Shown: positions 7,874 through 16,954 of the stretch, in pieces
Numbering within the stretch: position 1 is the first letter of the stretch
Layout of the letters: every line of letters starts with the position of its first letter
DNA from: Pirellulales bacterium
Lineage (GTDB): Bacteria > Planctomycetota > Planctomycetia > Pirellulales > Lacipirellulaceae
Length of the DNA: 64,000 bases
Reading direction: 5' to 3'
NCBI GenBank assembly: GCA_019636345.1
Contig: JAHBXQ010000003.1
Coordinates: 620,001 to 684,000 of the forward strand
Translations under genes and position numbers: made by a program
The notes under the pieces: generated by a model
Told to the model about the DNA's origin: nothing
Database searches by the model: none
What the model saw: only the letters and a program-made list of their open reading frames with translations

Positions 7874-9283
7874 TCACCGCGCTCGAACGCGGCGCAAGGG
7901 GCGGGCCGGTTTGCATGAATCGGGGTCGGCGAAGCCGCCGCGACGACAGGCCGCGAGTCGACGCCCGCAGGCGAGCGACGCCATCGCGGCCCCGGCGAGC
8001 CCTGCCGTCGCCGGTTCGGGAATCGCGGCCGCGGGACCGACCAAATGCACGAGCATGTCGTCGAGCAACCCGCGCCACTGCCCCCAGGAGTGCCCTTCGT
8101 TGGACTCCACGAAAGCGAAGTCGTAGCCCCGCTCCGCGAGCACCGCGGCGAACTGGCGCCCGCCTGCGCCGTCGTTGATCGTGCCGGCGGAAACGAACAG
8201 CCGCAGTCGATCTGCGAGCGGCTGCGTGCGATAGGCGTCGAGCAGCCCCGGGGCGAAGCTGCCGAAGCTGGCGGGCGACTGCACGGCGATGTTGCCGAAC
8301 ACGTCGGGCCGCTGGGCGCCGAAGTAGGCCGAGTTGAGCCCCCCGAGCGAGGTTCCCAGGATCGTCCGCGCCGCGGCCGCGGGATCGGTGCGATACTCGC
8401 CGTCGATCGCCGGCACGAGCGCGTCGGCCACGAACGCGGCGAAGCGCGAGTTCTGCACGTAGTGTTCGGCGCGGCGGTTCTGGCCGGTGGTCGGGTCGCG
8501 GGGGTCGATGAAGACGGCGATCGTCGGACGAATGCGTCCGTCGGCGATCAGGTTGTCGAGCACCGCGGTCATGCTTCCCATGTGATCGGCCGCGTACTCG
8601 TGCCCGTCGGTGACATAGACGACCGGCAGGTTCGCAAGCTCGCCGCCCGCGTATCCGGCGGGGGTGTAGACGCGGTAGTTGATCGAGGCGCCGAGCTGCG
8701 GACTCGGGAGCGTGACGTTCGGCGACAGCGCACCGCGAGCCAGTCCGGCGGCGCGCACCGTGTCGCGCGGGTACTGGTAGTCGGGCATCCGCAGTTCGGA
8801 GTTCGGGCCGAAGCCGCTCCACATCTGCAGCGGATTCGCGGGATCGAGGATCCAGTTCGACCCCCCCAGCACGATCTTGTAATCGAGCCGCGCGTCGGGG
8901 GGGAGGGTCGTTTCCCACATCCACAGGTTCGTTCCCGCGACTTGCGTGGCGCGCACGGCGCTGGACGATGCGTTCCAGCCGTTGACGTCTCCCGGAAACG
9001 AGACGGAACTGGCGGCGCCCCGATAGAGAAACGCCGCGCGGTTCCCCTGGGCGTAGGGGACCTGCCCCGCGGCCCGCAGTTGCGACCACAGGGCGTCGAG
9101 CTGCGCAGTCCGCGCCATAGGATCGGCGACGCCGGCGATGCGGTCGATCTCGCCGCGGAACTCCGCGTACGAGCCAAACAGCGGCTGCCGAACGTAGTTC
9201 GGATCGGGGGGAGCCTGCGCACGGGCGGCGCCGGCCAGCCCCGCGACGAGTGCGCCGATCGCCGCGAGTCGACGGATGATCAT
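7874..9283 (-). CDS. Secreted esterase (esterase D/Fes-like alpha/beta hydrolase) with PEP-CTERM
   Basis: 469 residues. A signal peptide (1-22, ending ARAQA) is followed by an N-terminal E-set/CBM48-like module (VSFPGDVNGW, LDYKIVLGGSNWILDP) and an alpha/beta hydrolase domain of the putative-esterase family. The nucleophile motif is GTSLGG with Ser312, and the likely catalytic His is His398 in EGHSWGQW. A PEP-CTERM motif (AIPEP plus a helix) follows, with an unusual ~35-residue basic extension after it. The start ATG overlaps the stop of the upstream GH57 gene by four bases (ATGA), so the two are translationally coupled. In this locus it may deacylate polysaccharide or act on sugar esters; the substrate is unknown. 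Confidence 0.85.
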   Translation of the reverse strand: MIIRRLAAIGALVAGLAGAARAQAPPDPNYVRQPLFGSYAEFRGEIDRIAGVADPMARTAQLDALWSQLRAAGQVPYAQGNRAAFLYRGAASSVSFPGDVNGWNASSSAVRATQVAGTNLWMWETTLPPDARLDYKIVLGGSNWILDPANPLQMWSGFGPNSELRMPDYQYPRDTVRAAGLARGALSPNVTLPSPQLGASINYRVYTPAGYAGGELANLPVVYVTDGHEYAADHMGSMTAVLDNLIADGRIRPTIAVFIDPRDPTTGQNRRAEHYVQNSRFAAFVADALVPAIDGEYRTDPAAAARTILGTSLGGLNSAYFGAQRPDVFGNIAVQSPASFGSFAPGLLDAYRTQPLADRLRLFVSAGTINDGAGGRQFAAVLAERGYDFAFVESNEGHSWGQWRGLLDDMLVHLVGPAAAIPEPATAGLAGAAMASLACGRRLAACRRGGFADPDSCKPARPLRRVRAR

Positions 9284-12200
9284 GGTTGGTCTGCTTGCTG
9301 AGGGATGAGCATCGTCGCAGTTTGTCGACGCCGTGCGACCGCCCCGATCGCCGCAGCGAGACCGGCCAGCATGAATGCGGCGGGCTCGGGAATCGCTGTC
9401 GAAGCCGCCTTTGCGGCGCTCGCGCCGAACTTGCGCTGCCAGGCCAGGAAGTCGGCCCCATCGCTGCGGCCGTCGCCGTCGGCGTCGGCGCCCGCGCTCG
9501 GGCCGTAGGAGGCTTGCCAGGTCGCCAGGTCGGCGGCGTCGACGATGCCGTCGCGGTTGAAGTCCTCCGGTTCCGGCGCGAGCAGCGCAAAGGCGACGAA
9601 CTCGTTCGCGTCAAGATTGCCGTTGGCGTCAAGCGACGCGGGGATCTGCAGCGCGGAGACGAGCGCCCCGCCGTTCGCCGTGGCGTAGTGGGCCACCGCC
9701 AGATAGATCTGGGTCGGCAGACTGCCGAACTCGGCGGCCAGGTCGATCGTTCCCTCGAGGACGCCGCCGTTGGCGCCGGTTGCGGCCTGGGAACCGGCCG
9801 GGGCGTCGAACCATCCTTCGTAGTCGTTGTCGTTCTCGTCGGCGAGAAATGCGCTCCACCCGGCGACCTGCCCCGACTTGGCCCACGGGGCGGCTTGCAG
9901 GGCGCCTGGTTGCTCGGCGAGGAAGATGAACACGTCGTTCCCCTGGCCGGCGTCTTCGGTGGCGACGTACAGGGTCGTCCCCTGGAGCGCGACGTACAAC
10001 TGCCGACCGCCGTTGCCGGCGATCGCCACGGCCGACGCGTCGAGCACGCCGTCCATCGTGAAACCCGGTTGCACGGCGCCCTGGACGGCGAAGTGCCAGT
10101 CCTGGCCGCCGTTGTTGTCCCATGTTCCGGCGCCGTTGTTGAACACCGCGTCGAACTGGGTCGCGTGGGAACTGACCGGCACGGCGACGGTCCATCGCTG
10201 GACGTCGGCGTCCCAGGTCATCGCGACGTCGGTTGGATGGACGGTCTGCCAGTCGTTGAAGCCGTAGTGCATGTTCACCGTCGAGGCGCCGGCCAGGGGG
10301 CCTCCCAGCGGATCGTAGGAGACCGTGACCGATTGTCCGGCGATCGCGGGGTCGGGGCTGAGCGTCACGGCGTCGCCGCCGGGGCCGCTCGCCCCCGTGC
10401 CGACGTAGACGTGCTGAATCTCGGACCGGGCGACGTTCCCCAGGTTGTCGATCGCCTCGACGTAGTAGTCGACCAGTGCGTCCTCGACGCCGGTCACCAT
10501 GGCGCCGTAGCGAAGGGCCCGATAGGTGGGCGTGAGGATGCCCGCCGGGGGCGCCACGTCGCTGGAGGACATCGTGACGCTCGTCCAGGGGCCGACTTCC
10601 GGGCCGCCGGCGTAGGTCTCGTTTTGGGTCGACGAGATCGGGTTCACGCCATCGGCGTCGATGCGGTAGTTGAGCGTGACGCTTTGCAGACCGCTGACGT
10701 CGTAGGCGTAGGTCCACACCTCGAAGTCGCTCGGCAGGCGATTGGGCGACCACTCGAACCCGCCGGGGTTGTAGTGTTCGCGCTGCGGCTGAAACACGCT
10801 TGGCGGCGTGGCGTCCTGGGCGAGTCGTGGCGCCAGATAGGGATCGACTTGCTGCACCGCCAAGTTGCTGCCGCGGGTGACGTCGGAGTCCCAGATCTCC
10901 GTGCCGTCCCAGTACCAGTAGTCCGACGCCTGGGCTTGCAGCAAATAGCTCCAGCCGCGCTCGACCGCGTTGCCGCTGGAGGTCATCACGTTCTGCATGT
11001 TCGGAAACGCGTCGGGCCCGCCGTACATGATGTCGTGGGCCGTGTAGACGCGATTCTTGGCGGCGGTGAGGACCGCCCACGAGTTGCGATCGGGACTCCA
11101 GCCGTTGGGGCCGGGGTCGCCGAGCCATTTCTTGAACTCGGGGTCGCCGTTGTCGGCGCCGGCCCAGGAACCGGGCTCGACGTGCACCACGTCGCCGGCC
11201 GGCACGGGATAGCGATCGAGATAGTCCTGCACGGTCGATACGTCGTAGTTCGGATTGCCGGCGGCCCAGGACACCATGTTTTGGAAGTTGCCGTGGTAGT
11301 ACGACTCGCTGCCGCCGCCGAAGTTGTCGCCGTCGTGGTGCAGCAGCACGAACATCGGCCGGGCAGGATCGGTGTTGAGCTGCCGATATTGCTCCATGAC
11401 CTGTTCGTACTGCAGGGCGCCGAACCCGCCGCGGCCGTCTTCGTTTCCTTCGTACCGCGCGGCGGGGACGCCGACGATCGTCTGGATCTGGCCGGTGTTC
11501 GGATCGACGTACTGGACGTTGTGGGGCCGATAGGCCAGCGGCGCCGCGACCTTGCTCGGCGCCCACAAGTTGTTGAGCTGCACCCACTGGTTCGCGGGCA
11601 ACGCCGGGTTGATCTGGTCCGCTGGGTTCGGCGGGTACAAGTTCGACGAGTTCGTGTGGGGGTAGCCGCTCGTCGCTCGCTCGAGATGGATGCTGTCGAA
11701 GATCGTCCACTCGATCCCCTCGGCGACGAGCGCGGGGATCATCTTCGTAGAGAACGCCGTTTCGGCCGGGAAGAATCCCTTGGAGTAGGGGACGTTCGGC
11801 CCCCAAGTCTGCTCGTGGACGTGCTTGTGGAGCCGGATCTGCATCCGCATGTCGCGTTCGTCCAACAGCGGCATGAGCGGGTGGTAGTAGCCGAACCCCA
11901 CCAGATCGAGCCGCGGGTTCCCCAGCGACGTATCCCACTGAGCGGCCTGTTTGTACGCCCCCTCCCAGTTGTTCCACTGGCCGCCGTTCACTCCGGTCGC
12001 TTCCAACTGATTGAGGTTCGCGATCAGCGAGCCGGAAAACGACACTTGCGCCCCGAGATGCGGGAGCGACAGGCCCGATTGGATCGCGTTGCGCGGCCAC
12101 GTGGTGTACGGCCCGAGCCGTTGGTTGTGGACGTCGGTTACGCTGAACGAGAACCGACCCGCGGCGTCGGTCTGCGTGATGTTCTCGCCGGGGTAATAAA

Positions 12201-12447
12201 TCGGCTGGTGCATATGCCACAGAAAGCCGACGTGGATCGGCGCCTGTGCGCAGGCCGGCGCGGCGACCAGCGCCAACCCGCCCAGGCATGCCGTCAGGGC
12301 CCTGAGCAGCGTCGCCGCGAACCGCAACGACGTACTGCCAGCGACGTACGATCGCCATGCGAAGGTCGTGCTCGTCGTGTCCGTCGCACTGCAGAGTTTT
12401 CCTTCATCCCGCGAAGAGCGGATCCGTAGGGCGTCAGGCAAGTTCAT
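9280..12447 (-). CDS. GH57 amylopullulanase-like enzyme with starch-binding and PEP-CTERM modules
   Basis: 1055 residues from this start. After a hydrophobic signal region (about 41-68, ending APACAQA) comes the GH57 hallmark WHMHQP (77-82). The likely nucleophile is Glu229 in FFPAETAF and the likely acid is Asp372 in HHDGDNFGGGS. A module at about 694-786 with HYGFNDW and WDNNGGQDW resembles CBM25. A further beta-rich domain, a dockerin-like pair (FNRDGIVDAADLATWQ) and a PEP-CTERM tail near 1018 follow. It should hydrolyse alpha-1,4 and perhaps alpha-1,6 bonds in starch or glycogen outside the cell. The ATG lies one base after the stop of the ABC ATPase gene. The ~40 residues before the signal region make a later start possible. 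Confidence 0.88.
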   Translation of the reverse strand: MNLPDALRIRSSRDEGKLCSATDTTSTTFAWRSYVAGSTSLRFAATLLRALTACLGGLALVAAPACAQAPIHVGFLWHMHQPIYYPGENITQTDAAGRFSFSVTDVHNQRLGPYTTWPRNAIQSGLSLPHLGAQVSFSGSLIANLNQLEATGVNGGQWNNWEGAYKQAAQWDTSLGNPRLDLVGFGYYHPLMPLLDERDMRMQIRLHKHVHEQTWGPNVPYSKGFFPAETAFSTKMIPALVAEGIEWTIFDSIHLERATSGYPHTNSSNLYPPNPADQINPALPANQWVQLNNLWAPSKVAAPLAYRPHNVQYVDPNTGQIQTIVGVPAARYEGNEDGRGGFGALQYEQVMEQYRQLNTDPARPMFVLLHHDGDNFGGGSESYYHGNFQNMVSWAAGNPNYDVSTVQDYLDRYPVPAGDVVHVEPGSWAGADNGDPEFKKWLGDPGPNGWSPDRNSWAVLTAAKNRVYTAHDIMYGGPDAFPNMQNVMTSSGNAVERGWSYLLQAQASDYWYWDGTEIWDSDVTRGSNLAVQQVDPYLAPRLAQDATPPSVFQPQREHYNPGGFEWSPNRLPSDFEVWTYAYDVSGLQSVTLNYRIDADGVNPISSTQNETYAGGPEVGPWTSVTMSSSDVAPPAGILTPTYRALRYGAMVTGVEDALVDYYVEAIDNLGNVARSEIQHVYVGTGASGPGGDAVTLSPDPAIAGQSVTVSYDPLGGPLAGASTVNMHYGFNDWQTVHPTDVAMTWDADVQRWTVAVPVSSHATQFDAVFNNGAGTWDNNGGQDWHFAVQGAVQPGFTMDGVLDASAVAIAGNGGRQLYVALQGTTLYVATEDAGQGNDVFIFLAEQPGALQAAPWAKSGQVAGWSAFLADENDNDYEGWFDAPAGSQAATGANGGVLEGTIDLAAEFGSLPTQIYLAVAHYATANGGALVSALQIPASLDANGNLDANEFVAFALLAPEPEDFNRDGIVDAADLATWQASYGPSAGADADGDGRSDGADFLAWQRKFGASAAKAASTAIPEPAAFMLAGLAAAIGAVARRRQTATMLIPQQADQP

Positions 12448-12448
12448 C

Positions 12449-13507
<1,059 letters not shown>

Positions 13508-13586
13508 GGGGAGCAGGTGATTGGAGATTGGTGAATTGTGTGAATAGACGTGACATCCTGCCTTGCCGGCGGCGGGCTCGCGTTCG

Positions 13587-14438
13587 TCACTCCTTGACCG
13601 ACCCCAGCGTCAGGCCGCTGACGAGGTACTTGCTCAGTACGACGAAGACGACCACGACCGGCACGCTCACCAGCAGCGACGCGGCGGCGTACAAGCCCCA
13701 CTGCGTCGACATGCTCGCCTGAAAGCTTTTCAGCCCCAAGGGGAGCGTGAACATCTCTTTTTCCTGCAGGATCTGCGCGGCGACCAGGTACTCGCTCCAC
13801 GCGCTCATAAAGCTGAACAGCGCCGTGATCACCAGCCCCGGCACGGCCAAGGGGAGGATGACCTTGGTGAACGCCTGCCAGCGCGAACAGCCGTCGATGC
13901 GAGCCGCCTCTTCGAGCGAGGCGGGAATCGTATCGTAGAATCCCTTCATTTGCCACACGCAAAAGGGCAGGGCGGTCGAGGCGTAGAACACGCACAGCCC
14001 CAAGTACGTGTCGATCAGTCCCAGCTTGGCGATCATCAGATACAGCGGCAACAGCAGCATCGTCGCGGGGAACATTTGCGTGACCAGGATCGAGGTCATC
14101 ATCGCCCCCCGGCCGACGAAGCGGAAGCGGCTGAACGCATACCCGCCGATCGCCGCGAGAGCCACCCCCGTCGCGGTCACGGCCGTCGAGACCAACAGGC
14201 TATTGAGCAGCCAGCGGACGAACACCGGCATTGCGTCGGACTCGCTCTCGCGGGTGAACAGTCGCTTGTACGAATCAAGCGTCCAGTCGTCGGGGATCAA
14301 CTGCCAATTCGTCGTGCGCAACTGGTTTCCCGGGCGCAGCGAGATCGACACGACGTCGAGCACCGGCCACAGCGCGATCGCCGCGAACGTCAGCAGGATC
14401 GCATGCCGGGCAAACGAGATGCGTCTGGGTTCAGGCAT
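13587..14438 (-). CDS. MalG-type sugar ABC transporter permease
   Basis: 283 residues with about six hydrophobic helices. The first is [20 protein letters not shown]. The EAA loop that docks the ATPase reads [17 protein letters not shown] and is well conserved. I chose ATG 14438 because the protein then begins [16 protein letters not shown], directly before the first helix; an upstream in-frame TTG at 14513 would add 25 basic residues. It lies 71 bases after the fused binding-protein/permease gene and 79 bases before the ATPase gene. With the MalF-like half of its neighbour it should form the membrane pore of a maltodextrin-type importer. Confidence 0.92.
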   Translation of the reverse strand: MPEPRRISFARHAILLTFAAIALWPVLDVVSISLRPGNQLRTTNWQLIPDDWTLDSYKRLFTRESESDAMPVFVRWLLNSLLVSTAVTATGVALAAIGGYAFSRFRFVGRGAMMTSILVTQMFPATMLLLPLYLMIAKLGLIDTYLGLCVFYASTALPFCVWQMKGFYDTIPASLEEAARIDGCSRWQAFTKVILPLAVPGLVITALFSFMSAWSEYLVAAQILQEKEMFTLPLGLKSFQASMSTQWGLYAAASLLVSVPVVVVFVVLSKYLVSGLTLGSVKE

Positions 14439-14509
14439 GAGGAATTGAACCGAATGCAGTCGAATACAAGAATGTCGTCTCAGCCGCGAGCGGCGTCGCC
14501 GCTCGCCAA

Positions 14510-16876
14510 TCAATACGCTCCCTCAGCCGCTTTCGTCCGCTGCAGAAACAGCGCCGAGAACGCCAAGAGCAGCAAGAAGATCACCATCGACAGCGCCGCC
14601 CCGTACCCGTATTGGTACAGGTTGAACACCGCTTTGTAGACGTACGAGACCAGGATGTGGGTCTTGTCGGCCGGCTCGCCGCCGTTGGAGACCAACCACA
14701 CGACGTTCAGGTTGTTGAAGGTCCAGACGGCGCCGAGCGTGATCGCCGGCAGCAGCACGGGCTTCAGAAGCGGCAGCGTGATATTGCGGAACTGCTGCCA
14801 GCGACTCGCCTGGTCGATCCGCGCCGCTTCGTACAACTCGGCGGGGATCCCCTGCAATCCGCCCAGGGCGATCACCATCATGAACGGGAACCCCAGCCAG
14901 ACGTTGGCGACCAGACACGCCGCGAAGGCGGGACCCGCCTCGCCCAGCCAGTTCACCACCGGCAGTTGCAGCCAATCGACGTATTGCCCCGTCCAATTAT
15001 TGACGTCGCGGACGAGGTTGTTCACCGCGCCGAAATCGAAGTCGAACATTCCCCGCCAAGTGAGGGCCGTGATGTACGCGGGGACCGCCCAGGGAATGAT
15101 GAGCAGCAGCCGGTAGGTCCCTTTGCCCCGCACCGGGCCGTTGAGAGCGACCGCCAGCAGCACCCCCAGCGTGACGTGCAGCGCGACGTTGATCACGGTC
15201 CACAGGATCGTGACCCACAGCACGCCCCAGAACCTGCCGGCCTGCTCGCCTGACAGCATCGCGGCGTAGTTTCCCAGCCCCACGACCTGCCAGTCGCGCA
15301 GCGACGCCAGCGACATGTTCGTGAACGACAGGACTACGTTGTAGGCCAGCGGAAACAGCACCGTGAGCAGAATGACCGCCAGCGACGGGAGCACGAAGAC
15401 GTAGGCGAGCGGATTCGTCCGCAGATCGCGTCCCAGGTCCGCCAGCGCTCGCCGTTGCCAGAGGACCGCTCCGACCAGCAGCGCGAGTCCCGCGAGCGAC
15501 ACCAACGGGGCGGTCGCATCCGGTTGCGCCACGTTAGTCAGCGCGGCGCATTGCCGCAGCGCCTCGGCCTGCATCTTCGCCGCGGCGGCGGCGGGGGCGA
15601 GCTTGCCGGCCATCAGTTCTTGGTACGCCGGACGCATCGAATCCCACACGGCTCGCATCTCGACCGCCGTCGGCATGAGTCGACCTCGTTCGACTTGCGC
15701 GACCGAGGCGGTCAGCAGCGGATCGGACTGAAACTCCGCCGACTCGCGCAAGGCCAGTCGCGAGGGGAGGATTCGTTGCCGCTGGAGGAAGATCTCCTGC
15801 GTCTCGGCGCTCGTGAGAAACTCGACGAGCGACATCGCATCGTCGGCTGCGGCGCCACGGGCGAATGCGGTGAGACTGTACCCCTTGGGGGCGACCATCG
15901 GCGCCAGGGGGAGCCCCGTCGCCGAGCAGGTCGGCAGCACCGCCACCGCGGCGTCGATCTTGGGGCTGGTCATGTAGCCTTGCCAGCTCCAGTCGCCGTC
16001 GATGAGCATGGCCGCCTTGCCGCTGCGGAACAACTCGGCGGCGGCCTCGTAGTCGGCGCTCCGCGGCAGCACGCGGTGCTTGGTTCGCAGGTCGGCGACG
16101 AACTGGTAAGCCGCGGCCGCCTCGGGGGCGTCAAGCGCCGGCACGGCGTGTACGGCCGTCGCCGCGACGGCCGACTCCCCGTCCGAAGCTTCTCCGGCCG
16201 ACTCCGGCTGCTCCTCGGCGAACACCCAGGCCCCGTAGCCGGTGAGAAACGGGATCACAAAGAACGGTTCCGTGTAGTTCCAGACCAGTCCGTAGCGGTC
16301 GGGCTCGCCGTCGCCGTTCTCGTCGACCGTGTTCGCCTTGGCGAGCTTCAGCAGTTCGTCGGTCGTCGTCGGCGGGTTCGGGATGCGGCGCTTGTCGTAC
16401 ACGAGCGCCAGATGATTGCCGAACCGATCGCCGACGAACACCAGCGGCGGCTCGGCGTCGTCGTCCTCGGCCGGCATGCGAATCAGCGAACGGTGATCGA
16501 ACTTCGCCAGTTCAGCGTCGTCGAGCCAAGGGGACATGTCGGCCAGGGCGCCCATGGCATGGTACACCCCCAACACGTCGGACGGGCCGTAGACGATCTC
16601 GGGGCCCGACTGGGCGAGCGTCGCCGCCACCAACCCGCTGCGCAGCTCCTCGGTCTCCTTGTAGAGAGCCCGGACGCGAAACTCGGGGTGCAGTCGCTGG
16701 AACTCCGCCAACCGGGCGTCGAGCACCTCGCGATCCTCGGGCCGCATCTGGTGCCACAGCCGCAGTTCGCGGCGCTGGTCCCCGCCGCCGCAGCCAACCG
16801 CTGGCGCAAGGATCGCGACGAGCGCCCCACAAAGCGCGAGGCGAAGCGGCGGCGATCCGAGAAGACGAGTCGTCAT
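14510..16876 (-). CDS. Fusion of a sugar-binding lipoprotein with a MalF-type permease
   Basis: 788 residues. The N-terminus is a lipoprotein signal with lipobox AVGC. Residues about 30-440 are a complete family-1 extracellular solute-binding protein (ELRLWHQM, LVYDKRRIPNPPTT, FRSGKAAMLIDGDWSWQGYM, MVAPKGYSLTAF). A helix near 454-472 (LVSLAGLALLVGAVLW) is followed by a MalF-type permease at about 490-788 with EAA loop ELYEAARIDQASRWQQF. The binding protein would therefore be tethered to its own pore, with lipid at one end and a helix at the other. ATG 16876 is chosen because it starts the signal peptide; a GTG at 16927 lies 17 codons upstream. No frameshift separates the halves. Family identity is secure; sugar specificity is inferred from the locus. 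Confidence 0.92.
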   Translation of the reverse strand: MTTRLLGSPPLRLALCGALVAILAPAVGCGGGDQRRELRLWHQMRPEDREVLDARLAEFQRLHPEFRVRALYKETEELRSGLVAATLAQSGPEIVYGPSDVLGVYHAMGALADMSPWLDDAELAKFDHRSLIRMPAEDDDAEPPLVFVGDRFGNHLALVYDKRRIPNPPTTTDELLKLAKANTVDENGDGEPDRYGLVWNYTEPFFVIPFLTGYGAWVFAEEQPESAGEASDGESAVAATAVHAVPALDAPEAAAAYQFVADLRTKHRVLPRSADYEAAAELFRSGKAAMLIDGDWSWQGYMTSPKIDAAVAVLPTCSATGLPLAPMVAPKGYSLTAFARGAAADDAMSLVEFLTSAETQEIFLQRQRILPSRLALRESAEFQSDPLLTASVAQVERGRLMPTAVEMRAVWDSMRPAYQELMAGKLAPAAAAAKMQAEALRQCAALTNVAQPDATAPLVSLAGLALLVGAVLWQRRALADLGRDLRTNPLAYVFVLPSLAVILLTVLFPLAYNVVLSFTNMSLASLRDWQVVGLGNYAAMLSGEQAGRFWGVLWVTILWTVINVALHVTLGVLLAVALNGPVRGKGTYRLLLIIPWAVPAYITALTWRGMFDFDFGAVNNLVRDVNNWTGQYVDWLQLPVVNWLGEAGPAFAACLVANVWLGFPFMMVIALGGLQGIPAELYEAARIDQASRWQQFRNITLPLLKPVLLPAITLGAVWTFNNLNVVWLVSNGGEPADKTHILVSYVYKAVFNLYQYGYGAALSMVIFLLLLAFSALFLQRTKAAEGAY

Positions 16877-16885
16877 GGTTGCGCG

Positions 16886-16954
16886 ACGAGTGCTTTGACA
16901 GCTGACAAAGCGCTCGTGCTTTGACACAGGCTAGATTTCGGGATGACGAAGCAC
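16886..16954. repeat. Nested GCTTTGACA hairpins between transporter and GH13 genes
   Basis: A hairpin pairs 16886-16897 (ACGAGTGCTTTG) with 16906-16917 (CAAAGCGCTCGT), 12 pairs including one G-T. A second GTGCTT (16917-16922) can pair with AAGCAC at 16949-16954. The first overlaps the 5' region of the fusion gene and the second reaches the GH13 stop. The same GTGCTTTGACA core occurs in hairpins near 54545 and 56490. It could be a terminator or a dispersed palindromic repeat; there is no T-run. Confidence 0.5.

Noticed and set aside
9286-12429. A 1047-codon + strand open frame opposite the GH57 gene
   Set aside because: It is the antisense shadow of a GC-rich gene: Val/Arg/Gly/Asp-rich, no motifs, no signal, no ribosome site.
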